DNA from: a virus | DNA: 25,141 nucleotides | Virus record (IMG/VR): IMGVR_UViG_3300030104_002700 | Location: 1 to 25,141 of that record | Direction: 5' to 3' (one strand) | In this document: one piece after another, positions 15,056 through 23,556 of the stretch | How the letters are laid out: every line of letters begins with the position of its first letter | Numbering within the stretch: position 1 is the stretch's first letter | Translations under genes and position numbers: made by a program | The notes under the pieces: generated by a model | Databases searched by the model: none | What the model saw: the letters and a program-made list of their open reading frames with translations, nothing else | What the model was told of the DNA's origin: nothing

Positions 15056-15294
15056 TATTGTCCACCTACCTTTTCTACCATTTTATGAATATCAGACCAA
15101 TCCATACTTCCAACATCTCCCATTGGAGAATCGGATGAATTACCGTTATTCATATTTGGACTTGGACTTTGAGATACTACTAAACCGGACTTCATCAACA
15201 AGTTATCTTGGTGATAAACAGTCTTTTCTAAATTTTCAATCTTCTCTGTTAAAGCCTTAAGGATGGCTAATAATTCTACATTTTGTTCTGTCAC
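15055..15294 (-). CDS. Small coiled-coil protein with C-terminal WSDIHKM tag
   Basis: 79 residues from a GTG behind AAGGTGATGACAA. The GTGA overlaps the upstream stop by 3 bases. Residues 5-35 form a heptad-like coiled coil (ELLAILKALTEKIENLEKTV). Residues 40-60 are a Ser/Pro/Asn linker (SQSPSPNMNNGNSSDSPMG). The end, SMDWSDIHKMVEKVGGQ, matches the last residues of the protease/scaffold protein. The build of coiled coil, linker and terminal peptide looks like an adaptor or mini-scaffold that shares a docking peptide with the main scaffold (inference). Confidence 0.7.
   Translation of the reverse strand: MTEQNVELLAILKALTEKIENLEKTVYHQDNLLMKSGLVVSQSPSPNMNNGNSSDSPMGDVGSMDWSDIHKMVEKVGGQ
15077..15105 (-). 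repeat. C-terminal tag coding repeat, copy 2 (M-D-W-S-D-I-H-K-M-V)
   Basis: It matches 10591-10619 at 26 of 29 bases and encodes the tag at the end of the small coiled-coil protein. Confidence 0.85.
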
Positions 15295-15656
15295 TTGTCA
15301 TCACCTTTTTTCTTTGGATAAACTAAATCTCTTAATTGCCGATACAGCAACTCGTAGTCCTTACGAAGTTCAGTAGCGGTAGCCACTATGTCAATGTTCC
15401 TGTCATCCATTGACTTCATCTTCTTCTTGAGTTTATTATCGGACTTAACTAAGTCTAAATCCTTAAGAACATCAATTAACTCACCCATTTGAGTAAAGTC
15501 CTTTCCAAAAAATTCTGTCGGTTGTGCGGCTTGTAAGACCTTTTTAAGACGCTTTCTCTTTTTAGCATCTAATCCGTCAAGTAACTTCTTTGGCGTATCT
15601 TTCTTATCCTCTTTGAGAATAATTTCTTTTCCTTCTTCGTAAAAATCCCATGTCAT
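15291..15656 (-). CDS. Small lysine-rich protein, unknown
   Basis: 121 residues; ATG behind GGGGGATAAAGA, overlapping the stop of the 878-residue gene by 4 bases (ATGA). It begins MTWDFYEEGKEIILKEDKKD: the M-T-W start recalls the tag, but the I-[IL]-K spacing is not kept. The protein is helical and basic (KKRKRLKKVLQAAQ), with a C-terminal helix rich in Leu and Tyr (RKDYELLYRQLRDLVYPKKK). No family is recognised. Translational coupling on both sides suggests it is made with its neighbours. Confidence 0.58.
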   Translation of the reverse strand: MTWDFYEEGKEIILKEDKKDTPKKLLDGLDAKKRKRLKKVLQAAQPTEFFGKDFTQMGELIDVLKDLDLVKSDNKLKKKMKSMDDRNIDIVATATELRKDYELLYRQLRDLVYPKKKGDDK

Positions 15657-18289
15657 TCTTTATCCCCCTGTATTTTTTCATTTAATCTTGCAAGTCTTTT
15701 TCCTTCTTCTTTTGCGTGTTCTTTCCAAGAACTAATAAAATCCTCTAAATCATCGTCTTCTAAGTCTATTACTTTTTCATATTTCTTTTCTAAATACTTA
15801 GCAATATCAGCAATTGAAGATATTTCTTTTCCTTGCTCATCAAAAATAGGATTGGCTTTGAACCTTTGAGTTAAAACATCAAGCATCTTTGGCTTTTCTT
15901 TAATTTTTTCTCCTGCCATTTTTGCCCTTTTAATTTCAAAGAACTGTTGAAGCAAAGAAACTTCTTCTCTTTCTTGAGTGGCGGTTTTTAGGTATTCTTC
16001 AATTTCTTTGCTCTTTTTGTAAAGTCTTCTACTTTTAGTTTCAAGTTTTCCAAAGTTAATATATAAGTCTTTGACGGAACTTAAATCTTTTTCATCAAAT
16101 GCTTTTAAAAACGCATCGAATTCAAATTCTCTTAAAATGCGACTTTCTTCTCCTTTAGGGTCAAAATCTAAATCAATCGTTTCAATTAACTTAGTGTATT
16201 GTTCCGGTTTAGGTATTTCGTTTGCATCAATATACACACTTAATGTTTCTTGTTTATTAAACTTTTTAAGGAGTTCTAGCACTTCATTTTCTAAGTCTCT
16301 TTTAGCAGTTAAAGCCACTTTAATCGAAGAACCTTTAGCGGAAGGGTCAAACAACGTTCTACTAATCTTTATTTTAGCAAGCCTATAAGTAGTTTGCATT
16401 TTAATCATAGCCTCTACAAAATCAACCATGTTTTTTAATTCTTCAAGGTATTCCTTGTTTCCCACTACTCCAGCAATTAATTCTAATTGTTCGTTTGCTT
16501 CAAATAACATCTCTTCATTTTCGGAATACTCTTTTAGGTCTTCCTCTGTAACAGCCAACATTCTTTTTTCTTCTGCCTCTTTAGCAGAATCAATTGCTTC
16601 TTGTAATATCTTACCATGAGACTTACCAGTAACTCTTTGAAACATTTTATTTCCATCCAATTTAGGTTTAGTGTCCATAGTAAAAGAATAATATTTTCTT
16701 AAATCATTTACAATCTCTTCGGTTAATTCATCATACTCTTTAAGTAAAACCTTTGGAATCTTCTTAACTTTCTTTTTGAGTTTAAGCCCTTGCATAATTT
16801 CTTTCTTTCTGTCAGCCATATAATTTTGAATATCTTCCTTACTTGACTTTCTTCTAGCCTTTGGAGAAATACCACCAGAGTATTCGGCAAACCTTTTAAT
16901 TATATCTATTAACTTAACTTCTTTGAATTTTTTATTCTTGAGAGCATTTGAAACCAAATTAACCTTTTCTATTAATTCACCGTGTCCTTCGGTTTCTGGA
17001 TTGTATGGTTGTCGTCTTATAGCAATTTTAAACTTACCACCGGCTTTTGAAATATCAATCATATTATAAACCATTGTTGAATCACTGGCTTTTTTAAGTT
17101 TTCCTTCTTCTCTAATTAAATCCCCGACTCTTTTTATATTAGAAATCCTGCTCGGCCTAAGAGTTGAGCCTCGGTCTAATATTTCGATTTTAGTATCTTT
17201 TTTCTTACCTCTTTCTTGCATCCATTCGGGTGTGCTTCGGGGAGAATCATAAATATCTTTTGGTAGTTTTAATTTCTGTGGAGTAATTTTATTTACTTCC
17301 ATTTTCCTATCAAGTAAATCTAAAATAGCAACTACAAATTCTCCACCATAAGACAATATTCCAGCAAGGGCTTTTGAATTATGAGTTTCATTCCCCTCTA
17401 AAGGTAATTTAATTCTAGCACCTATTTCTTTAAATTCCTTAGCAAAATTTGTCCAAAAACTTTTAGTAACTTTATTTAGTTTAGAACTGTCGTCACCAAG
17501 AGTTCCCATAAGTTTTTTTCTTTGGCTTTCAGCAACTTTCAATTCTTCCATCATTTCTTCATTTCTATTTTTAATCATCCGCATAATTTCTGCGGCTTTT
17601 CTTTTAACCTTCACATCTTTACTTTCATCTTTTAATTTAGTGAGTGCTTCTGATAAATAAAGATTAACCTCTCTGGTTGCGCCCATTCCTTTAGCACCGC
17701 CACCTTGAATAATTGCACCAGATTTTTTTGATTTGACATTTCTTGCCATAGAAGAAGAAACTAAAAAATCTTTTAATTTGTTTTTATATTCTGTGCTATT
17801 TTTATCTACCTTGCCACCTTTCATTGGTAAGCCATCGTAAGGAAACTTTACAGCAACTTGTTTTAATCTACTTAAATATTTTTTTGTCTCAGGTTTATTT
17901 AAAATAGTTTTAAGTTCTCTCAGTGCAGTTTTATTATTCAATGCAAGAAAGAGTTCTTCTCCGGTAATATCTATTTCTTCTTTTGGAGTATCTTTAGGTT
18001 TTTTAGCAGGTTCGTCGAAAACTTTTAATCTTCTATCTCCTAATTTTTCACGAAATGCTCTCCTTTTTGAACGCTCTCTTCTTTTTATTTTTTCTTCTAA
18101 TGCGCCTTTTTCATCTTTTTGATATTTTGCACGACTTTCTTCTCTCTTTTTTCCAGTCAAGGGAGTGTATTTAAATTCTTCTTTCGGTATCTCTTTAGCA
18201 ATATCACTTTCAATATATTCAACAAGACACTTAATTAAAAATTCTGGGTCGTTCATACGACCTGCTAATTGTGCCTTTAGGAAGACCAT
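15653..18289 (-). CDS. Very large lysine-rich helical protein (878 aa), unknown
   Basis: ATG behind GAGTTGATTTAAT. The protein is basic and mostly helical, with no cysteine cluster, membrane segment or recognisable enzyme motif. The N-terminal 120 residues are extremely charged (KREESRAKYQKDEKGALEEK; KRRERSKRRAFREKLGDRR). A Gly-rich patch, AIIQGGGAKGMGATREVN, occurs at about 190-207, and long acidic/basic helices run from about 540 to the end, which is acidic (VIDLEDDDLEDFISSWKEHA). It lies between the portal-proximal genes and the protease gene. Size and position suggest a virion protein such as an internal core, ejection or portal-associated protein. It is the largest unexplained gene here. 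Confidence 0.6.
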   Translation of the reverse strand: MVFLKAQLAGRMNDPEFLIKCLVEYIESDIAKEIPKEEFKYTPLTGKKREESRAKYQKDEKGALEEKIKRRERSKRRAFREKLGDRRLKVFDEPAKKPKDTPKEEIDITGEELFLALNNKTALRELKTILNKPETKKYLSRLKQVAVKFPYDGLPMKGGKVDKNSTEYKNKLKDFLVSSSMARNVKSKKSGAIIQGGGAKGMGATREVNLYLSEALTKLKDESKDVKVKRKAAEIMRMIKNRNEEMMEELKVAESQRKKLMGTLGDDSSKLNKVTKSFWTNFAKEFKEIGARIKLPLEGNETHNSKALAGILSYGGEFVVAILDLLDRKMEVNKITPQKLKLPKDIYDSPRSTPEWMQERGKKKDTKIEILDRGSTLRPSRISNIKRVGDLIREEGKLKKASDSTMVYNMIDISKAGGKFKIAIRRQPYNPETEGHGELIEKVNLVSNALKNKKFKEVKLIDIIKRFAEYSGGISPKARRKSSKEDIQNYMADRKKEIMQGLKLKKKVKKIPKVLLKEYDELTEEIVNDLRKYYSFTMDTKPKLDGNKMFQRVTGKSHGKILQEAIDSAKEAEEKRMLAVTEEDLKEYSENEEMLFEANEQLELIAGVVGNKEYLEELKNMVDFVEAMIKMQTTYRLAKIKISRTLFDPSAKGSSIKVALTAKRDLENEVLELLKKFNKQETLSVYIDANEIPKPEQYTKLIETIDLDFDPKGEESRILREFEFDAFLKAFDEKDLSSVKDLYINFGKLETKSRRLYKKSKEIEEYLKTATQEREEVSLLQQFFEIKRAKMAGEKIKEKPKMLDVLTQRFKANPIFDEQGKEISSIADIAKYLEKKYEKVIDLEDDDLEDFISSWKEHAKEEGKRLARLNEKIQGDKE

Positions 18290-18300
18290 ATTAAATCAAC

Positions 18301-18528
18301 TCAAAAAGGAATGTTTTCTTTCTTTCCACGACGCTTTGAAGGCGGTAAAATAACATCAGGAACATCATTAGATGTTCTTGTTGCTTTATGTGAAGTATCT
18401 GGTGGTAATCCACCAACTGAAAAATCTTTAGTCTTTTTTAGCGTTCTTGCATCGGCTGAGTTTTGTGCTTTAACTTTAGCCAATTCTTTCTTTAATTGTA
18501 TCTCTTTTTGTTTTAAATCATTTGTCAT
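18301..18528 (-). CDS. Small coiled-coil protein behind portal, unknown
   Basis: 75 residues starting MTNDLKQKEIQLKKELAKVK. The ATG at 18528 sits at normal spacing from GAGTTGG; an in-frame TTG nine bases upstream is within the site. The first 25 residues are a charged coiled coil; the rest is disordered and basic (PPSKRRGKKENIPF). It starts right after the portal stop, so it is probably translated with the portal. Possible roles are a portal chaperone or assembly adaptor; not recognised. Confidence 0.55.
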   Translation of the reverse strand: MTNDLKQKEIQLKKELAKVKAQNSADARTLKKTKDFSVGGLPPDTSHKATRTSNDVPDVILPPSKRRGKKENIPF

Positions 18529-18529
18529 A

Positions 18530-20173
18530 TTAACCAACTCTTCTTTCTGTTCTTGAATCTACATTTTGATTACCTGCTTCTGCTGGCAATCCACTCATGC
18601 GCTTATCCGGCCCTACTTCGTTCCTTGCTTTATTTCTTGTGGCCGGTGGGTTTTCTTGGGGTTTAGAACCGCCACCTTCTGCAAACATTCTTGCTTGTTC
18701 ATCTAAATCTCTTTGGTCTAAATTAGAACCTGCTAATGGGTCTGCTCCTTGTTGTTCTCCACCTTCAACTGGTTGTTGTTCCGGTTGAGGTTCAGGCTTT
18801 TTAAATGTAAATTGTCCGTCTTCATCCATATCAACTTCAAACCCTAGATTTTTAATTGAAGCAGCAATATTAACTTCTATCTCTCTTTTACGAAGACCTG
18901 CAATTTCATCTTCTTCTTCGGATGGAGGAAGTTTTAATTCCCAATCAGTAATTCCAAATTGCTTTGTTAAGTAAGGGAAAACATAATTATTATAAACATT
19001 TTGAGCCATTTGAACTGCTCGATTAGTAACAAGTATTTGCATACCTTCATTATTCAATCCACCGCTGGTTGTATTATCAGCCATGAATACTTTACTTACT
19101 CCATAAAATGCTGAAATTCTATCTCTTAAATCATCTTTAACTGAAATGTAATCCATTTCTTTGAGAGAATCCATAAACTTAATCCATTCAACAGCACCTT
19201 TACCACCCTCTGCTTCAATTCCCATAACAGGAATAAAGTGAGGGTCGGCTTCCATCTTTTCTTTTACACCTCTCCAAAAGGCTCTCATTGAATCCATGTT
19301 GCGTGTTTGAACGGCCAAAAGACCTCTTGGCATTCTACTCTTAGTGTATGCTGAATTAACATAATTCTCCATAGCAATAAGAGTCATAATATGATTGTAT
19401 AGTGTAATTACAGGAGAGAAACCATAAAGGCGACTTGGGCTGTATTTACTAAAGTGTAACACTTCTCCTTCTAAGAAGTATTGGTCTTCACCATTTGCTC
19501 TATTAACGAAGTGAACAGGCTTCATATCGGAACCACAAGTTTCACACTTTGAATAGGGTTCAGTAGATAACATACTTCTATGATTTAAACAAGTAAATCC
19601 TTTGTTTCCTTTCACTCCGTTTTCATCAGCATAAATAAACATAGTCACTGGGTCGCCTCGATAAATCTCTTTAATTCGGTGCATTCTAATTTTACCATTA
19701 CCGTCTAAGAAATACTCTTTAACTAATACAATGTAAGCATCATCCATAGTATTCAAATCATCTTCTAATTCTTTCAATACATCTATAAATAGTTGTTCGG
19801 ATGGATTAACATATCCTTCTAAAAACTTTTCAGCGAATTGTAATTGCTTAACATCAGGAACTCTCAAATCTTCGGATTCACAACGAGAACATTGTTGAAC
19901 TGGTCGCTTATGTTTCTTACCGCAATTATTACAAATTGCTTCAAAAGCCTTCTCCCAAACATAACCTCTACGATAAACCTCTTGTTTTAATTGAGTAATA
20001 CAGGTTCTTACAATTACAGACTGTTGCACCATCGAATAAATGATTGGTGCTGTCATCATGTAATTATTTTGCCTTTCTTGAATACCCATGTTATATATCT
20101 GTCTATCCGCAGGTTTAGGAGTAGAACGCCTAAACAAGTTAGTAAAGGAGAATCGTCGCTTTTCTTCAGCCAT
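18530..20173 (-). CDS. Portal protein with two zinc-ribbon inserts
   Basis: 547 residues; ATG behind GGGGTGTAAGG. Portal features include the N-terminal helical region (PIIYSMVQQSVIVRTCITQL), YFLEGEVLHFSKYSPSRLYG ahead of a helix (residues about 232-251), the long spine helix (about 290-345), DRISAFYGVSKVFMADNT (about 350-370) and a disordered Gln/Pro/Glu tail (about 455-547). The portal forms the ring at the DNA-entry vertex and docks terminase. Two metal-binding inserts occur: Cys81-x2-Cys84...Cys95-x2-Cys98, and Cys195-x2-His198...Cys210-x2-Cys213. They fall in the wing region and could bind DNA, terminase or stabilise the ring. Lying after the terminase gene and before protease and capsid genes supports the call. 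Confidence 0.88.
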   Translation of the reverse strand: MAEEKRRFSFTNLFRRSTPKPADRQIYNMGIQERQNNYMMTAPIIYSMVQQSVIVRTCITQLKQEVYRRGYVWEKAFEAICNNCGKKHKRPVQQCSRCESEDLRVPDVKQLQFAEKFLEGYVNPSEQLFIDVLKELEDDLNTMDDAYIVLVKEYFLDGNGKIRMHRIKEIYRGDPVTMFIYADENGVKGNKGFTCLNHRSMLSTEPYSKCETCGSDMKPVHFVNRANGEDQYFLEGEVLHFSKYSPSRLYGFSPVITLYNHIMTLIAMENYVNSAYTKSRMPRGLLAVQTRNMDSMRAFWRGVKEKMEADPHFIPVMGIEAEGGKGAVEWIKFMDSLKEMDYISVKDDLRDRISAFYGVSKVFMADNTTSGGLNNEGMQILVTNRAVQMAQNVYNNYVFPYLTKQFGITDWELKLPPSEEEDEIAGLRKREIEVNIAASIKNLGFEVDMDEDGQFTFKKPEPQPEQQPVEGGEQQGADPLAGSNLDQRDLDEQARMFAEGGGSKPQENPPATRNKARNEVGPDKRMSGLPAEAGNQNVDSRTERRVG

Positions 20174-20184
20174 CCCTTACACCC

Positions 20185-20337
20185 CTACTTGTTTGCAGGT
20201 TTCTCTTCCTCTATATAGTCTTCGACTTTCATTATTGCTGGTTTGCCTTGTTTTTCCCAACAACGCTTACAAAAACCAAAAGGCATAACTTTCCTATACG
20301 ATTGAGTATAACATCGAGCGCAATAAATATGACCCAA
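20185..20337 (-). CDS. 50-residue zinc-ribbon protein
   Basis: A 50-codon frame starts at a TTG directly after the TAA of the upstream gene, with GAGGTGA five bases before. It reads M-G-H-I-Y-C-A-R-C-Y-T-Q, then PFGFCKRCWEKQG and an acidic tail MKVEDYIEEEKPANK. Cys6-x2-Cys9 and Cys23-x2-Cys26 make one zinc ribbon. It ends 11 bases before the portal ATG. The two zinc ribbons in the portal raise the possibility of a related role at the portal vertex. The start and frame are supported by the ribosome site and the conserved cysteine spacing. Confidence 0.72.
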   Translation of the reverse strand: MGHIYCARCYTQSYRKVMPFGFCKRCWEKQGKPAIMKVEDYIEEEKPANK

Positions 20338-20760
20338 TTATCTCACCTCGTCGTAATCAATTAAGCCTAATTGTTTCATTTTGAGCCAAAAGTTTGTAGA
20401 TAAACTTTGAAATGCCTTTCCACCTACAAGGGGTATATTTTCCTTACCTTGTAATTCTTCTCGCATTTCACGAACATATTTTTCTCCACGACCTGCACCT
20501 TTTTCCCCTTTAATTTCAAATGCTAATATAGCCCAATAAGGATATGATTTATCTCCTTTTTTGTGTATATCTATTCTAACCTTAGCCATAGCATTCTCGT
20601 CTTGTGATTCCCATATTTGGTTTCCCTTTCTTTTAGAATCAGGTCTTGATAAAAATTCTCTAGGAAATTGTAGTAAATAAGGAGTTGAAAGACTTTGATG
20701 AGGAACAGCATGTCTATTACTAGAATCTATTAATGGGGCTTTTAATATATCAAACCACAA
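20338..20760 (-). CDS. Tagged protein MWFDILK..., unknown body
   Basis: 140 residues. The TTG at 20760 is chosen because AGGTGGT lies at normal spacing; an upstream in-frame GTG is inside that site. Starting there puts the tag W-F-D-I-L-K at residues 2-7, as in the other tagged proteins. The body has a short positively charged part (RPDSKRKGNQ), then a beta-patterned core (AKVRIDIHKKGDKSYPYWAI; LAFEIKGEKG) and a C-terminal helix (FWLKMKQLGLIDYDEVR). It overlaps the LAGLIDADG gene by 11 bases. The body is not recognised; the core might be a small nuclease-like or nucleic-acid-binding fold, but no catalytic set can be assigned. Confidence 0.65.
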   Translation of the reverse strand: MWFDILKAPLIDSSNRHAVPHQSLSTPYLLQFPREFLSRPDSKRKGNQIWESQDENAMAKVRIDIHKKGDKSYPYWAILAFEIKGEKGAGRGEKYVREMREELQGKENIPLVGGKAFQSLSTNFWLKMKQLGLIDYDEVR

Positions 20761-22108
20761 GACTACCACCTATTTGTTCCATAGAATCCATTAGTGACAT
20801 TTTACAATTATCCTTATATTTTTGAATATCGTCTAAATAGATTCCTTCTTTCAAGAAATCAAAACCTACATGGTCTTTATGATTCTCCCACTTCATAAGT
20901 TTGAATATTTCATCACAGCGACTCTTATACCAGTCTTGTTTTTTATATGATTTTTTCATTCTTATTAACTCAAGAAGTAACTCTGCATTACCTTTCTTTA
21001 ATCTAAAATGAGGCAAACACTTTGTTAATAAATCTGTAACATGGTCTTGAGAATAAAAGTTAAGTCGTTGGACAGGCCGTGTATCTTGTGGTGACTTTTG
21101 ATTTAAATGTAATTTACCAAATCCAATTGATTTGTGCATTTCTTCCATAAATGCACGACCTCTATCTCCGGTAGCAATTAAACCGACTCTTGGGTTATGG
21201 TTTCTATCCATTGTAATATATCCATCGGAGTCAATAAATGCAGCAGTATAAGCCCAAATGTTCTTTTTGATTTCATTTGGCATTTTATAATATCCACCAT
21301 TAACAACAGCGACATCTAATTTTTTAACCATTTTAGAAATCATATTTGAAGTAGTGTTCTTATGTAATACAGAAGGCATTTTATCATGAAGTTGTTTTGC
21401 TCCAATTCCGGGTTGTTTTCGTATTTCGGTTTCAATAAAAGAAAGAACTCTTTCTTTCTTTGATTTAACAAGAGACTGGTCGGAAATGTTTTTAATTTCT
21501 GCTCTAAAATCTTTCTTTGCTAAACGGCAAGTCTTTTCAAGAGAAGAGTAATCTTTACCATAAACCATATCTGTCTTCTTTAAGTCATGTTCCCAAAACT
21601 TACACAAAGCATCTACAACTTTTCTTCTTGACTTAACATCTCCCATTTTATTTAGTTTCATCAAATCCTTTTCGTTAAATCTCATTTTGAGTAATGGTTC
21701 TTTGTATGGACTTAACCAGTAAATAGAATCAATACACTTTGAGATATGTTCGGAGTAACCATCAATGACTGTATCAATTGCTTTAGCCATTCTTACTCTG
21801 TCTTCTCCCTTTAGTTTTCTTCTTGCTTTACGCATCTTTCTTACTAAATCTGGAATATTTTCTCCATCAACAACATACTCATTAGGAAATGAAGAAAGTT
21901 GTTTTCTTGCTTCGGTAGCGTTAATATTTAAGTTCTTAGATAGAGTAGTAACTGCTTCGTAATCCGACATGACATAATCAGTAATACCCTTATTTAGTTC
22001 AATACCTACATCACTAAGGGCTTGAACAACAGGTTTCTTTTCTTCCTGTAACTCTTCTAATTCTTCAATTTCATCCTTTGAGTCAATTAAATCTTGTTCT
22101 GTAACCAT
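20750..22108 (-). CDS. LAGLIDADG-domain protein adjacent to terminase
   Basis: 452 residues, with the ATG at 22108 at best spacing from GAGGTGG. Residues 1-215 are helical and charged with no recognised domain. Residues about 220-278 look like a winged helix (FIETEIRKQPGIGAKQLHDK ... GGYYKMP). A single LAGLIDADG motif, YTAAFIDSDGY (about 287-297, acidic residues Asp293 and Asp295), begins a C-terminal domain of about 150 residues. A single motif implies a homodimer if it is an endonuclease. It follows the terminase large subunit with a 10-base gap. No intein splice residues are seen, so this is not an intein. It may be a homing endonuclease, or it may have been recruited as the DNA-recognition (small-terminase-like) partner; the N-terminal extension favours a recruited role. 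Confidence 0.7.
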   Translation of the reverse strand: MVTEQDLIDSKDEIEELEELQEEKKPVVQALSDVGIELNKGITDYVMSDYEAVTTLSKNLNINATEARKQLSSFPNEYVVDGENIPDLVRKMRKARRKLKGEDRVRMAKAIDTVIDGYSEHISKCIDSIYWLSPYKEPLLKMRFNEKDLMKLNKMGDVKSRRKVVDALCKFWEHDLKKTDMVYGKDYSSLEKTCRLAKKDFRAEIKNISDQSLVKSKKERVLSFIETEIRKQPGIGAKQLHDKMPSVLHKNTTSNMISKMVKKLDVAVVNGGYYKMPNEIKKNIWAYTAAFIDSDGYITMDRNHNPRVGLIATGDRGRAFMEEMHKSIGFGKLHLNQKSPQDTRPVQRLNFYSQDHVTDLLTKCLPHFRLKKGNAELLLELIRMKKSYKKQDWYKSRCDEIFKLMKWENHKDHVGFDFLKEGIYLDDIQKYKDNCKMSLMDSMEQIGGSLVV

Positions 22109-22118
22109 CATAACCACC

Positions 22119-23552
22119 TCAAAAGTTCACACCTATGACTCCGTTACTATGCCGCTTATACTTGTTGGTAGTGGGCGGCTCAAACAATCCTAAATCGTCT
22201 AAGAGTATGAATGTTTCACTCATTGTATGTGTTGCGGCGTTTGCTAATGCAAGGCTCATTACCATGTCGTCATGCGCCCCAATTCCTTCAAACTTCCCCT
22301 TTTCAGTAATAGCAAACATTGATAATTCTTCAAGTAGAGTCATTGAAACTCTTCGGCTTTCTTCATTACCATAAGGTAAATTAATCTTTTGATTTTCAAA
22401 ATTCATTTGAAGGCTTAAGATAATCTCTTCCTTCTTCTTTCGAGTAGTATTAAAGTCATGAACATTTAAGTCGCTTACATTCCTTAATTCTTGAGTAAAA
22501 GATTTAGCGAATGTATTTGTTTCAAATAACACAACTTCAGGATGAAACATCTTTCCAATTAACCTAACCTTTTCTATGTTTTCTCTAAACTCTACATTCT
22601 TAGAACGGTCAATAAATACAATTGTTTTATTGTCGTGTTCATCTACTTCTAATACAGTAATAACATTGTAGTCACCATCAGTAGAAATAGCAGGGTCTAC
22701 TCCAACATAATACTTAAATCCTTCACGACGATGTGGCTTAAGAATATGTTCTTTACTCTTTGCTTTTTCTAAATACTCAGGATTAAACAAAGAAGTTCCA
22801 GTAGAGATAGGAACGCACAAGTATTCTCTTGTGAACATTAAAGAACCAACTTCAGCCTTTCTTGCCATTAGTGCATCGTAATCCCATCTCTCCGGCCATA
22901 ATGGTTCATTGAGAGCATTGAAACAAGGATATGTTCGGACAGTATAAGCAGGATTTTCCTCAAGTTGCTGGTAAATATCTGTATAACTGAAAGGCGTTCC
23001 AATTACTCTCAATGAAGCGGTGTGGTGAAGTGTTGGTATCATGTCACCATAAAACCAATCTGTAACCTTTTGAATACCAGTCATACTGAACTCTTTCAAA
23101 GGGTCGTCAATAATAATCTCTTGAGGGTGAAGTCCACGAATCTGTGAACCAACGGAACGCTCTAAGATTTGGTTTCCGTTTGTTAATGTAATATTACCAA
23201 TAGCCCAACCTCTTGCAGGTTTAAATTGTTTAAGCATTGGGTGAGTGAACATCTTATCAATGTCTCTCATGTGAACCATTGTCTGTTTTTGGTTCGATGA
23301 AATGTAAAGCATTTGATATGGAGGTTCTTGAAATATTAAATTCCAAACAACCCAACTGTGCATAAATACTGATTTTCCGTGGTCTCTTGAACAAACAATA
23401 ACAGTTCTTTGAGTATCATTCATTAATTCAAGCCACTCTTGTTGATAATTAGGAAACATAAAACCTAAAACATTTTGAAAAAAGTAAGGAAAAGAGTTTC
23501 GAGATAACTCCATATCCATTTGATGTTCAAAGTTAAAGGCTTCTATTTCCAT
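22119..23552 (-). CDS. terL: Terminase large subunit
   Basis: 477 residues; ATG behind GGGAATGATTTT. The ATPase half has Walker A CSRDHGKSV (Lys60, Ser61), Walker B EIIIDD (145-150) and the coupling motif GTPFS (185-189). The nuclease half is RNase H-like, with Asp286 in GVDPAISTDGDYN, Glu344 in FETNTF and the Asp428-Asp429 pair in GAHDDMVMSLALA. This enzyme pumps DNA through the portal and cuts concatemers. The length is normal and the gene is uninterrupted. It stands near the start of the structural genes, and the LAGLIDADG gene is immediately behind it. Confidence 0.93.
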   Translation of the reverse strand: MEIEAFNFEHQMDMELSRNSFPYFFQNVLGFMFPNYQQEWLELMNDTQRTVIVCSRDHGKSVFMHSWVVWNLIFQEPPYQMLYISSNQKQTMVHMRDIDKMFTHPMLKQFKPARGWAIGNITLTNGNQILERSVGSQIRGLHPQEIIIDDPLKEFSMTGIQKVTDWFYGDMIPTLHHTASLRVIGTPFSYTDIYQQLEENPAYTVRTYPCFNALNEPLWPERWDYDALMARKAEVGSLMFTREYLCVPISTGTSLFNPEYLEKAKSKEHILKPHRREGFKYYVGVDPAISTDGDYNVITVLEVDEHDNKTIVFIDRSKNVEFRENIEKVRLIGKMFHPEVVLFETNTFAKSFTQELRNVSDLNVHDFNTTRKKKEEIILSLQMNFENQKINLPYGNEESRRVSMTLLEELSMFAITEKGKFEGIGAHDDMVMSLALANAATHTMSETFILLDDLGLFEPPTTNKYKRHSNGVIGVNF

Positions 23553-23556
23553 AAAA

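Noticed and set aside
15291-15656. MTWDFYEEGKEIILK start as another copy of the tag
   Set aside because: Met and Trp match, but the spacing from Trp to the Ile-Leu-Lys is much longer than in all the other copies.
22119-23552. Intein in the terminase gene, suggested by the nearby LAGLIDADG protein
   Set aside because: The terminase reads through all its motifs without interruption, and the LAGLIDADG gene has its own start and no splice-site residues.
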